A stretch of 38,758 nucleotides of DNA from Fen-1258 sp041658245 (GTDB lineage: Bacteria; Bacteroidota; Ignavibacteria; Ignavibacteriales; Melioribacteraceae). This document shows positions 26,602-35,340 of this stretch, one piece after another (within the stretch, counting starts at the first letter, position 1; each line of letters opens with the position of its first letter). The notes below the pieces were generated by a model that saw nothing but the letters and a program-made list of their open reading frames with translations, was not told the origin of the DNA and ran no database searches. Position numbers and translations under genes: made by a program. Where the stretch lies: the NCBI GenBank assembly GCA_041658245.1, contig JBBAAM010000037.1, positions 1-38,758 of the forward strand, given 5' to 3'.

Positions 26602-27924
26602 CTATTTGGAATATTTTTGAAAGGCATCAATAATAGATTCGAAGAATAACTCACTAACTCGTTCTCCACCTTCAGTAGTGAAATGACAATAATCCTTCAA
26701 AGCTTTAGGCGGAGCTACGTTTACCCATGTATTCATAGAATTATATCCACCCATGGCTTCCCACAGATTCCAGAAGGCGATTCCAGTTTTTTCTGCAATT
26801 CTTTTTTGTGTCTCTAGTAAAAAAGTGATTTCAGGATTTGTAATAAACTCACTACCCTTTTTCATCGCTTTATCAGCAGAACTAATAATAAGAAAACTTG
26901 CACTAGGAAATACTTTCTTAAATTCATTTACCACATTTATCATTTTATTTTCATAAATATTAAAGATACTTCGATTAGGTGCTGAAACATTTGCACCAAA
27001 ATGTAAAATGACTAGATCATATGATAAATACTTATCAAAATCTTTCAATACTTGTGGAGAAATATCTAGTAAAGAAACACCGGTATTACCTCGCATTGAA
27101 AAATTATCAAGATAAACACCATTTCTTGTCTCAAAAGAAATACCGTAAAAATTTGGAGTTTTACCCGAAATAAACTGTAGTTCAAATTTTTTGACACCGT
27201 TTTTATCATTAATTATTAATTCTTTTATATCATTTCCATTCTGAAGAGATACTTTTTTCTGAATCCCACTATCTATTTTATACTCAATTACTGAATTTTG
27301 ATCGGCATCTGAGTAATAAATTTTAATAATATCAAATGAACTGCTTAATTTAAAATTACTTGCCGCTTCAAATTTTATCCAACTGCCTATTTTAGGAATT
27401 GAGACCATACCGCTAATTCCAAAAGGTAAATTATCTGGATTTCTGGAAATAAAAGAGGCAGTTTTCCAATCATCTGAAAAAGTTTGATTTATCGTTCTCC
27501 TCATTCTGTAATCTTCAGCTATTGTGGAGACAAAACCTACTCCTTGCCCGGAAAATTGTTGCTGAAATTTTTCTCTTAAATACTCCGTTATAACATCGCC
27601 AAAAATTATTGAGTCACCATAATAAGCTATTCTTACTTTAGCTGATTTTGAATTATTAAGGGCTTTAAAAAAATATTTTAGTTGATTAACATCGTATGTG
27701 ATTGGGACAAACTTTCCAAGTTTGGGATCTTGATTAGTACCGGTTATATCGTTAGATGATATTATGAATTCACTATAACATAATTCAGATGGTATTAAAC
27801 ATGAGTGCTCATTCAACAAAATACCGTATGATAAATTCGTTGCTAATAAATTTTTTGTAACGGTTAACATGATCAGAGAGAGAAAGAGGAGAAAGAATAT
27901 TTTAGTAAAATATATTTTATTCAT
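26602..27924 (-). CDS. Periplasmic SGNH/GDSL hydrolase
   Basis: A 440-residue secreted protein with a hydrophobic signal (IYFTKIFFLLFLSLIMLTV). The catalytic Ser is S105 in RIAYYGDSIIFGD; block III Gly/Asn lies in LHFGANVS near 310, and the Asp-His pair is D411/H414 in DYCHFTTEGG. An inserted jelly-roll-like segment (about 165-290) separates blocks I and III. SGNH enzymes in polysaccharide loci add or remove acetyl or other acyl groups from the polymer (AlgX/AlgJ and WssF are examples). No MBOAT acyl donor gene is in the window, so esterase activity is at least as likely. It lies 77 bases after the TPR/barrel exporter in the same direction. Confidence 0.82.
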   Translation of the reverse strand: MNKIYFTKIFFLLFLSLIMLTVTKNLLATNLSYGILLNEHSCLIPSELCYSEFIISSNDITGTNQDPKLGKFVPITYDVNQLKYFFKALNNSKSAKVRIAYYGDSIIFGDVITEYLREKFQQQFSGQGVGFVSTIAEDYRMRRTINQTFSDDWKTASFISRNPDNLPFGISGMVSIPKIGSWIKFEAASNFKLSSSFDIIKIYYSDADQNSVIEYKIDSGIQKKVSLQNGNDIKELIINDKNGVKKFELQFISGKTPNFYGISFETRNGVYLDNFSMRGNTGVSLLDISPQVLKDFDKYLSYDLVILHFGANVSAPNRSIFNIYENKMINVVNEFKKVFPSASFLIISSADKAMKKGSEFITNPEITFLLETQKRIAEKTGIAFWNLWEAMGGYNSMNTWVNVAPPKALKDYCHFTTEGGERVSELFFESIIDAFQKYSK

Positions 27925-28001
27925 TTTAATTAATTAAATTATTAATGTTTTGAATAGCGGTTTAATTTGAAAATTTTTAATTATTTAAGAATTTGTATTA
28001 A

Positions 28002-31000
28002 CTAAAACAAACTCCAATATGCAAATAGTGAAAAAGAAAAGTTATTATAGCTTGAATCAAAACGGTAACTATTACTATAACTTATTCTTCCAGTTAAGAT
28101 AAGATCCAAAATAGGTTTATATGAAATCTCTGTATTCAATTCGTTAATAACATAATCAACTGATGGGACATAACCAACTTTACCATTTAGTTTGAATTTT
28201 AGATTTGGCTTATATAAATAATTCCATTCTGCCCAAATACTATGAGATTGAAAATTATTTGGTGAGTAATAAAAATAGGTAGTAAATGCAAAGTCAGAAT
28301 AAAAATATTCATAACCCATAAATCCATTCTGAAGAAATTTTTTCCCCAATCGGAATTGGAAATCATTACCTTCATTTCCATCTTCTAAATTGAAGTAATT
28401 ATAATAACTGGAAATTTTGAAATTATTACTATAAATATAATATCCGTTAAATCTGAAAAAATCTGTTCTTAATCTTGAATAAATTATATTCGGAGAATAG
28501 AATAGTAATCTTGCATCATTATTTTCATAAGACAGTGTTAGCGATAATTCCTCAGGTTTTTCGTAACGTAATGTAAAAATGCCATTGAATTTATCCGGTT
28601 CATACAATATCTTAATTTTACCGTAACTTCCGCTTAAAGAAAAATATTTTGAAAAAAGAATTGAAGCTGTGCCTCTGAATTGAGTAAAACTTTTACTATC
28701 GTTTGAATTTTCTATAATTGAACGAGACCAGAAGAATCCCAATGATAAAAAGCTTACAAACCCGATATCTAGCTGAGTCCCGTAGTTCCAAAGGCTAAAT
28801 TTAGTATTATCTCTATAGTAACTTGAGAATGGCGCTAAACCAATATTAGTAGGTAAGAATATTGTAAAGAAATCTCTAATACTAGATAGACCTCTTGAAA
28901 AACCTGAAGGTGGCAGCCAACTAATTCTTTCTTTTGTTGCTCTAACCATTGCAGAGTCTTTAACTTCTTCCAATAGATCAGAATAAATACTTTTCGCTTG
29001 TCCATAATCTTTTTCAGTTGAATAAGCATCGCCCAAAAATAAATATCTATTATTCAATTCTTTTCTTTGTTCATCATTTTTAATAATTACTTTTAAATAA
29101 TCAAGTAATTTCTCTGCGTTATCTAATCTTTTATCACTTATTAAAGCATCGCCTAGAAAAAGAAGTCTATTATTCAATTCTTTTCTTTGTTCATCATTTT
29201 TAACTATTTCTTTTAAATAATCAAGTAATTCCTCTGCATTGTCAAATTTTTTATCCTTAATTAAAGCATCACCTAGAAATAGAAGTCTATTATTCAATAC
29301 TTCTCCTTGTTCTTCATTTTTTATTTTTGCTTTTAGAGAATTAAGTAATTTCTCTGCGGCATCTAATTTTAAATCATTAATTAGAGCATCGCTCATAAAA
29401 ATCTGTTTATCAAAAACATTTTTGATTATATCCGGATCTTTAGTAGTAGTTGGAATTTCATTGTAAAGCGAATCAGCTTTTTCATAATTTTTATTTTTGA
29501 CATACAAATCACCGAGATTTGCTAATCTCTCAATTAAATCATGGGTTGCTTTTTCATCTGTTGAGAGTAACAGCATATTGCGATATATAACTTCTGCTTT
29601 AGATAATTGATTCGAAATAGCATATGTATCAGCTAATAGTAGTGTTGTTTCATCATTAGCGGGATCAATTTTATTTAAGTTCTCTAATAGATTTTTTGCG
29701 TTAGCTGCATCCTGGATGAAATAATAATCTTGAGCAAGTCTCAATGCCAATTTATAGTCAAACTCTTGATCCATTAATTTCTTGTATGTCTCTATAGCTT
29801 TCCCATATTGTTTTGCTGCGGAACAGATATCAGCATACTCAATTAATTCATCTCTAGACAAAGTCTTCCTTTTATTTATATATTCTTCATATTTAGAAAA
29901 AGATTCATCAATTTTTCCTTCAACTGCAAGTCGTCCTGCTTCTCTTCTTATGTCGAATATTTTGGATTCTTCATAAGCCCCAAGTCTTAATTCATAATTA
30001 TTAATTGCAGTTTTGACATCGGGGCTTTCCGGTGCAATTGATTTTGCTAAGTCTAAATATTTTTTAGACTCCGGGAAATTGTTTTTCCATGAATAGATAG
30101 TACCAAGCGCTATTAATGCTTGAGTATCCTTCGGTCTAACTTTTAAGACGTTTAATAAATATTGTTCAGAAATATCTAAGTCAACCGAAGTCCATGCACT
30201 TATTTGCCCTCGTAATAACTGATAATCGGGGTTGTTAGGTTCTAATTCAAGTAATTTATTTAATTGATTTATTGCCTTTTCCCATTCATAGTTCCAAGCC
30301 GAGTATTGAGCATATATAAATCTCGCATCTCGGTCCTTGTCTTCAGGAATATTTGTTAAATATTCATTTAGAACTTCAATTGCACTATCGTAATAGAACA
30401 AGTTTGCATATGATTCGGCTAGTTTCAAAACAGTTATTTTATCTGATGGATTTTCTTTAATTGTTGCAGTATAGAGTTCAATATTTTTTTTAAAAGTACT
30501 GTCTCTATTTTCAGTTACATTTTTCCAAAGCGATTTAAAATTATCTTCTTCAGCATGATTTGGCTGAAGATATTGTAATTGTTTAAATGCTTCTTCTATT
30601 CGATTAGCTGTAATGAGTTCGTTAGTAAGGTCAAATCGTATTTGGTCATTTTCAGGATCTTTTTCCAATAAGCGGTAAAAACGGTCAATCGGATATTCAG
30701 TACGTTCAAACGATCTAGGAACATTTTGTATTAAATAACCTTCCTTCTTAGCAAGATCTAATCCGTCTTCAGCTTCCTTAAAAAATGGTTTAAACCCAAG
30801 TGAAGTATTAAAAGCATCTTCTGCTATTTTATATTTGCCGAGCCACAATGTAAAATATCCGTATTTGCTCCAAATCCTCCAATCATCAGGATAACGAATA
30901 GTATATGTTTTTAATATTTTTTCACCTTTGCTAATTGATCCGTTCTTAGCTAAAATTTCTGTGTAGCGGATTATCTCATCTGGTGAAGCATTGTCATCTC

Positions 31001-31472
31001 GTTTTATGTATTCATCATACCAAATTTCTGCATTCCTCCATTCTTCTAACCAACGGTAAGATTTTCCAATTTCTAAATAACTGAATGCATATTTCGGATC
31101 TATTGCAATGTCTCGCGTGTGGCCATCAATCTTTTGATAAAGTTGCTTATGCCAAATTTCAATAACACGGTTAAGGTCTTTTATTATATTGGAATTTTGG
31201 GGATCTAATCTTACTGCGCGGCGTAAATCAAGAACGGAGTATTGATATTCTGATCTTTGTTCGTAACATAAACCTCGTTTATGATATCCATCTGCTTCAC
31301 GTGGATTAGCTGCGATATATTTATTTAATTGATCAACTGCTTCGCTAAATCTTCCCGCTGACATCAACATTACAGCTTGACGTTTTAGAGTTTCATACTT
31401 GTTTTGTGAAAGAATAGGATGAGTTATAATAAAAAAAAATAAAAAAAATATTTTTAGATATCTATTCATCAT
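28002..31472 (-). CDS. TPR periplasmic scaffold with C-terminal outer-membrane barrel (BcsC/PgaA-like)
   Basis: An 1156-residue exporter candidate. A signal peptide (MMNRYLKIFFLFFFIITHPI, cut near 22) is followed by about 20 TPR-like helical pairs from residue 25 to about 850 (AVDQLNKYIAANPREADGYH, AINQLNKLLELEPNNPDYQ). The last 290 residues are an amphipathic beta-barrel with alternating aromatic strands (FSLWNYGTQLDIGFVSFLSL) ending in a terminal Phe, the outer-membrane insertion signal. This plan matches BcsC, PgaA and PelB-type exporters, although the barrel is not alignable by eye to one of them. A near-identical 40-residue repeat occupies about 690-810. It overlaps the RecA-like gene by four bases (ATGA), showing translational coupling. 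Confidence 0.88.
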   Translation of the reverse strand: MMNRYLKIFFLFFFIITHPILSQNKYETLKRQAVMLMSAGRFSEAVDQLNKYIAANPREADGYHKRGLCYEQRSEYQYSVLDLRRAVRLDPQNSNIIKDLNRVIEIWHKQLYQKIDGHTRDIAIDPKYAFSYLEIGKSYRWLEEWRNAEIWYDEYIKRDDNASPDEIIRYTEILAKNGSISKGEKILKTYTIRYPDDWRIWSKYGYFTLWLGKYKIAEDAFNTSLGFKPFFKEAEDGLDLAKKEGYLIQNVPRSFERTEYPIDRFYRLLEKDPENDQIRFDLTNELITANRIEEAFKQLQYLQPNHAEEDNFKSLWKNVTENRDSTFKKNIELYTATIKENPSDKITVLKLAESYANLFYYDSAIEVLNEYLTNIPEDKDRDARFIYAQYSAWNYEWEKAINQLNKLLELEPNNPDYQLLRGQISAWTSVDLDISEQYLLNVLKVRPKDTQALIALGTIYSWKNNFPESKKYLDLAKSIAPESPDVKTAINNYELRLGAYEESKIFDIRREAGRLAVEGKIDESFSKYEEYINKRKTLSRDELIEYADICSAAKQYGKAIETYKKLMDQEFDYKLALRLAQDYYFIQDAANAKNLLENLNKIDPANDETTLLLADTYAISNQLSKAEVIYRNMLLLSTDEKATHDLIERLANLGDLYVKNKNYEKADSLYNEIPTTTKDPDIIKNVFDKQIFMSDALINDLKLDAAEKLLNSLKAKIKNEEQGEVLNNRLLFLGDALIKDKKFDNAEELLDYLKEIVKNDEQRKELNNRLLFLGDALISDKRLDNAEKLLDYLKVIIKNDEQRKELNNRYLFLGDAYSTEKDYGQAKSIYSDLLEEVKDSAMVRATKERISWLPPSGFSRGLSSIRDFFTIFLPTNIGLAPFSSYYRDNTKFSLWNYGTQLDIGFVSFLSLGFFWSRSIIENSNDSKSFTQFRGTASILFSKYFSLSGSYGKIKILYEPDKFNGIFTLRYEKPEELSLTLSYENNDARLLFYSPNIIYSRLRTDFFRFNGYYIYSNNFKISSYYNYFNLEDGNEGNDFQFRLGKKFLQNGFMGYEYFYSDFAFTTYFYYSPNNFQSHSIWAEWNYLYKPNLKFKLNGKVGYVPSVDYVINELNTEISYKPILDLILTGRISYSNSYRFDSSYNNFSFSLFAYWSLF
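29041..29400. repeat. Three tandem 120-bp intragenic repeats in the TPR gene
   Basis: The phrase CTATTATTCAATTCTTTTC recurs at 29047 and 29167, and with two changes at 29287: an exact 120-bp period of 40 codons. The encoded unit contains NNRLLFLGDALI and LLDYLK. The first two copies differ by few bases, so the expansion is recent. Confidence 0.88.
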
Positions 31473-32725
31473 CCAATATACTTATTGAGCGGCTGATAAC
31501 TCTGTGGTGAATCAGCATCTGAAGCAATAACAAAATCCATCATTGTTTCGGCGTTATCAATCCGATCATCTACCTCTAAATTATATATCGAAATATACTC
31601 TAATACAGCATTAATATAATTCTGATCGTGGCTTGGTAGATTATTTTGCATTGTTGTCATAAGATCAATAGCGCTTTTTAAACTTGCTCTCACTAATAAA
31701 ACTATAACTTTGTTTTCAAAAACACAAATTTTATCTTTTTTGCTTGTTGAAAGACGAATTGCATTTTGTAATTGGTTGACACTTAATAATCCTCTCATCA
31801 GAGCTGCAGGGTCTACTTTGAATGATATCAAATTAAATGATTGACCTGTACTTTTATATAATGCAATCTGGTTATTCAGTATCAAAAGGAAATCGTTGTA
31901 ATTATAAATGTTTGAGAATGCATATGGTTCAGATGGAATTTCTATTCGAGTCGGTTTATTGAAATTTCTACTTCTTGGCATACTCGGCAATTCTTCTGTA
32001 ACATGTGTTACGGGGGTAAACTCAGTTGTAACACCTTTATAAGGTTCAATTCTATATTCTGCTGTAAACTGACCTTCGGTATGACCTATGTTTGGTGTAA
32101 TTGTAACTATTCCACTTTGAAGACGTTCCCCTTTATCTGATAATTCTTTTTTCAATTGAATAGTTGCAGTAACATATTCAGAAAGGCCATCAATAATTGA
32201 TTTGGCTTTTGGCGTAGCAGGCTCACTAATTAAAAATAAACTTGTTATATCTTTTTCTTCGATAGTTTCCAAAGTCCTAACGAACGAATCTTTTAAATAA
32301 TTTTGACTCTTAAATCCTACAAACGGAGTTAATTCATCAAAGATGATTCTAGTAGGATGGTATTGATCTACAACAGTAACAATATCGTTAATATATTCAA
32401 CAAGATAATCATCAGGATTATACATATCATAAACGTTATTAGGTGGAAGAACACGCACTACAATTAATAAATTTTGATTCATATATGACTGAATATCAAA
32501 ATTCAATGAAGCAGCTTGAATCATTAAATCTTTAGGACGCATTAGTGTAAAGTACAAACAAACCTCGGAAGACTTTGCAGCTTCGAGGGCAAATTGAAGA
32601 CCTACTAATGTTCTACCGGATTTTCTAGGTCCGATCAATAGGTAGCTTCCACCTCGGTAGATTCCTCCCCAGTTTTTATCAATAAAGGAAAATCCAGATG
32701 GGATTCGCCGTATAGAATTTGTCAT
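31469..32725 (-). CDS. RecA/KaiC-like pseudo-ATPase with degenerate GGDEF-like domain (BcsE-like)
   Basis: A 418-residue cytoplasmic protein. Residues 8-235 follow the RecA/KaiC/RAD55 fold: GFSFIDKNWGGIYRGGSYLLIGP, then a P-loop reading GPRKSGRT in which the essential Lys is Arg (R38), and a Walker-B-like RIIFDELTP. Residues about 270-375 follow the secondary-structure order of a GGDEF domain (DFLLILNNQIALYKSTGQSF, ISFKVD, then KDKICVFENKVIVLLV), with FENKV where GGDEF should be and SKKD where the RxxD inhibitory site sits. BcsE, the c-di-GMP-sensing partner of bacterial cellulose synthase, has the same order of a degenerate RecA-like domain followed by a GGDEF-like (GIL) domain. Homology to BcsE is inference; KaiC-like regulator is the cautious call. 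It is coupled by ATGA to the exporter gene. Confidence 0.75.
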   Translation of the reverse strand: MTNSIRRIPSGFSFIDKNWGGIYRGGSYLLIGPRKSGRTLVGLQFALEAAKSSEVCLYFTLMRPKDLMIQAASLNFDIQSYMNQNLLIVVRVLPPNNVYDMYNPDDYLVEYINDIVTVVDQYHPTRIIFDELTPFVGFKSQNYLKDSFVRTLETIEEKDITSLFLISEPATPKAKSIIDGLSEYVTATIQLKKELSDKGERLQSGIVTITPNIGHTEGQFTAEYRIEPYKGVTTEFTPVTHVTEELPSMPRSRNFNKPTRIEIPSEPYAFSNIYNYNDFLLILNNQIALYKSTGQSFNLISFKVDPAALMRGLLSVNQLQNAIRLSTSKKDKICVFENKVIVLLVRASLKSAIDLMTTMQNNLPSHDQNYINAVLEYISIYNLEVDDRIDNAETMMDFVIASDADSPQSYQPLNKYIG

Positions 32726-32876
32726 TTTAAGACCTATTTTTAGATTTTATACATCTGATTAAAGCCAACTCCTATGCCAAAGAAAATCCATTTTTCAGTC
32801 GAAAATGTTAATTTTTAATACACTGAGAATCTAAAAGTGAGAATAGAGAACCGTGTGCATCAAAATAAAACACAGT

Positions 32877-34547
32877 CTATTTCTTTTCAGAAGCCAAATT
32901 CCCAAAAACGAATATGGCAGTTGCGTTTCCTGTTATAGTCGGTTCATTTGTAATATAATCCATTCTATCGTCACGATAATAATCATTTTCAGTCTGAAAT
33001 TTTAAATATTTATCTGGCTTATCATAACTGATTTTTGCATTATCAACAAATGCTTTAGTTGCCGGACCGGCAGAAAAGCCGCCGGGTAATTTTCCTTTCA
33101 AAAAGGAAATTTGGTTATGAAAATTTTTCGTATAATTCTTACCAAACCCCGATACAAAACTAACACCCCAAGGATTCCTACCCAAAATATAATCTCTTTG
33201 AGAAAATGCAACTGAATCAAATTTTGAATCATTCGTTAATTTTTTATAAAGAATATTTTGCAATGTTATTCCTAACAAAGTAACATTTGTCCCCCATGTT
33301 ATATCATTACCTTTTTCAAATAGATTCTGTTTCTTTTTTTTATTGAACTCTTCTAAATTTTTCACTATAAAATCAGTAAATTGTGGAATAAATTTTGCCA
33401 GTCTGTAATGTGCAAGAGAATTCAGATTTCCCCAGCTCCACCAATAATCGGAACCTGCTTTCTCAGCTAATGAAGCAGCTTCATTTAAGTAATTTGTTTT
33501 AAATGTTGTCATATAAAGTTCAACAGCACCAAGTGCAAGTTTCCCTTCATAATTTTTATCAAGATAAATCCCGCTTCCGCTGCTATCTACATCCTGAACT
33601 TGATTTCTGATCGAATAAATATTTTCAGCGGCAGTTAAACATTGCTTGGAAAATTCCGGGAAGCGAATTTTTTCATACCATATTCGTGAAGCTAATGCCA
33701 TTGTTGCAGTGTAAATTCCAATCAGGTTTTTTCCGATACCAACAAAAGCCGGACGGTCAAACCCAAGTGCGTCTTCTTCGGGCAAACGCCAACCTACTTC
33801 ATGATCTCGTAAATCTTGAACTTGTGTAACTAATTTATTTTTTTGATAGTAACATCGAAGCATCCAATCAAGACCGATTTTTGCTTCTTCGAGAATATCA
33901 GGAGTACCATTGTTGTTTGTATCAAATCCGAATTTAACCGGATCAAATTCGTAAGAAAATAATAACAAGTATGTTACAACTGCTGTAGTATTTAATGATT
34001 TTACATAATCCCCTGCATCGTGCCAGCCGCCGGTAACATCTATAGTTTTTGCAATAGTTTGTTTCCCGTCAATTATACTTGTCGCATCAGAGATATGACA
34101 AACTTTATGTAAGAACGGATCTGTATAGCCGCATCTTTGAACCCGGAAAAATTGAAGAAGAGAATCAGCTAATCCATTATAAATATTATCACTAATACTA
34201 AATGTATAAGAACTTTGCCGAGCATACTTAAAATAATATTCTCCCAAGGAATTAACTGAACTGAAATCAATTGTATAAGTAAAAGGGAAATTACCATAAG
34301 CACCAAGATTATTTCCAAACTCTGTTGTAAAGATTTTTTCTTTTCTTTTATTATTATAAATATATATTGATTTCCCTTCCAGCTTATTATAAGAAAGTAT
34401 TACAGCTTTCTTTATATCGTTTGGAAGATAGCCCAACTGATTGAATCTGATATATATTTCTGGCTCAGCATTCAAGTTCAATGTACAACTTGGAAGAAAA
34501 AAAATAATTATCATACTAAGCATTATCGAAACATGAAGAGATCTCAA
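32877..34547 (-). CDS. Glycoside hydrolase family 9 lipoprotein (endoglucanase-like)
   Basis: A 556-residue envelope beta-glycanase. It starts at TTG 34547, supported by AAGGA eight bases upstream; this keeps Arg2 of the signal peptide (RSLHVSIMLSMIIIFFLPSC), lipidated at C21. Residues 30-115 are the Ig-like domain typical of GH9 (IYIRFNQLGYLPNDIKKAVI). The catalytic (alpha/alpha)6 domain has GGWHDAGDY with D177/D180 (nucleophilic water activation), RDYILGRNPWGVSFVSGFG, and the acid E535 in TNEPTITGNAT. All key residues are present. GH9 is mostly beta-1,4-glucanase but also includes exo-glucosaminidases. Next to a GT2 synthase it probably edits or releases the polymer, as BcsZ (GH8) does in Bcs loci or the GH9 KORRIGAN in plants. 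Confidence 0.9.
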   Translation of the reverse strand: MRSLHVSIMLSMIIIFFLPSCTLNLNAEPEIYIRFNQLGYLPNDIKKAVILSYNKLEGKSIYIYNNKRKEKIFTTEFGNNLGAYGNFPFTYTIDFSSVNSLGEYYFKYARQSSYTFSISDNIYNGLADSLLQFFRVQRCGYTDPFLHKVCHISDATSIIDGKQTIAKTIDVTGGWHDAGDYVKSLNTTAVVTYLLLFSYEFDPVKFGFDTNNNGTPDILEEAKIGLDWMLRCYYQKNKLVTQVQDLRDHEVGWRLPEEDALGFDRPAFVGIGKNLIGIYTATMALASRIWYEKIRFPEFSKQCLTAAENIYSIRNQVQDVDSSGSGIYLDKNYEGKLALGAVELYMTTFKTNYLNEAASLAEKAGSDYWWSWGNLNSLAHYRLAKFIPQFTDFIVKNLEEFNKKKKQNLFEKGNDITWGTNVTLLGITLQNILYKKLTNDSKFDSVAFSQRDYILGRNPWGVSFVSGFGKNYTKNFHNQISFLKGKLPGGFSAGPATKAFVDNAKISYDKPDKYLKFQTENDYYRDDRMDYITNEPTITGNATAIFVFGNLASEKK

Positions 34548-34613
34548 TTTCAGTCCTTATTATTCTAGTGAAAAATTTCTCGGATGAAAGGAATTTAATT
34601 TACAAAATATTTC

Positions 34614-35261
34614 TTACTCAACCGGCTCACTTACAATGCTGTCTTTTTCCGGGAAAGTTGTCCCAAAAACATAATCCCATGTCGGTTGACTAACACCATA
34701 TCCTAAACCCGGATTTTGATAATGATGTTTTGAATGATGGTTTTTTATCGCCAGCCAAAATTTGTTATGCATACTAAAATGATGAATAGCATAATGAGTA
34801 ATATCATAAAACAAATAACCGATTAAAAATCCTGCAAAGAAAGGCAGCACAAACGCATTACACATCAAAGTATTAAATAATATAAAGAACAATGACGCAA
34901 GCGGCAGACTGACTGAAGGCGGCATTACTAATCTCTTTGAATCTTTCGGATAATCATGATGTATGCCATGAATTAGAAAATGAATTCGTTTGCCCCACTC
35001 GCTCTTGGGTATATAATGAAAAACAAATCTGTGAAGAAAATATTCAATAAAAGTCCAAACGATTAAGCCTGCTAATATTAACAACAATGAACCGGATATT
35101 GGTAAATAGTAAATGTAAAAGCCGCGGAATAATAAAAACGAAATAATTGGTACAAATACACATAATGGTACTGTCCAATGAATTCTTGACAATGCTTCCA
35201 AAAAATCATTCTCAAACAATCTAATTGTTTCATCTTTGTTAGAGACATAATTCTTCGGCAT
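34614..35261 (-). CDS. Fatty acid hydroxylase / sterol desaturase family membrane protein
   Basis: A 215-residue integral membrane di-iron oxygenase of the fatty-acid-hydroxylase superfamily, closest in pattern to fatty acid 2-hydroxylases (FA2H/Scs7). The His clusters are all present: HRFVFHY, HFLIHGIHHDYP, YAIHHFSMH and NHHSKHHY. Four hydrophobic stretches (about 30-50, 55-80, 115-150) carry them. It lacks the N-terminal cytochrome b5 domain of eukaryotic enzymes. It would hydroxylate the acyl chain of envelope lipids such as sphingolipids, using O2, which sits with a facultative lifestyle. An AGGAA ribosome-binding site precedes ATG 35261. It lies 66 bases before the GH9 gene in the same direction; a functional link is not evident. 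Confidence 0.9.
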   Translation of the reverse strand: MPKNYVSNKDETIRLFENDFLEALSRIHWTVPLCVFVPIISFLLFRGFYIYYLPISGSLLLILAGLIVWTFIEYFLHRFVFHYIPKSEWGKRIHFLIHGIHHDYPKDSKRLVMPPSVSLPLASLFFILFNTLMCNAFVLPFFAGFLIGYLFYDITHYAIHHFSMHNKFWLAIKNHHSKHHYQNPGLGYGVSQPTWDYVFGTTFPEKDSIVSEPVE

Positions 35262-35340
35262 AATACGTTCCTAATTTTTACGGCGAAAATATAATCAAAT
35301 GAATAAAAAAACTAAACTTAATTGTATGAATTTTCGAAAA

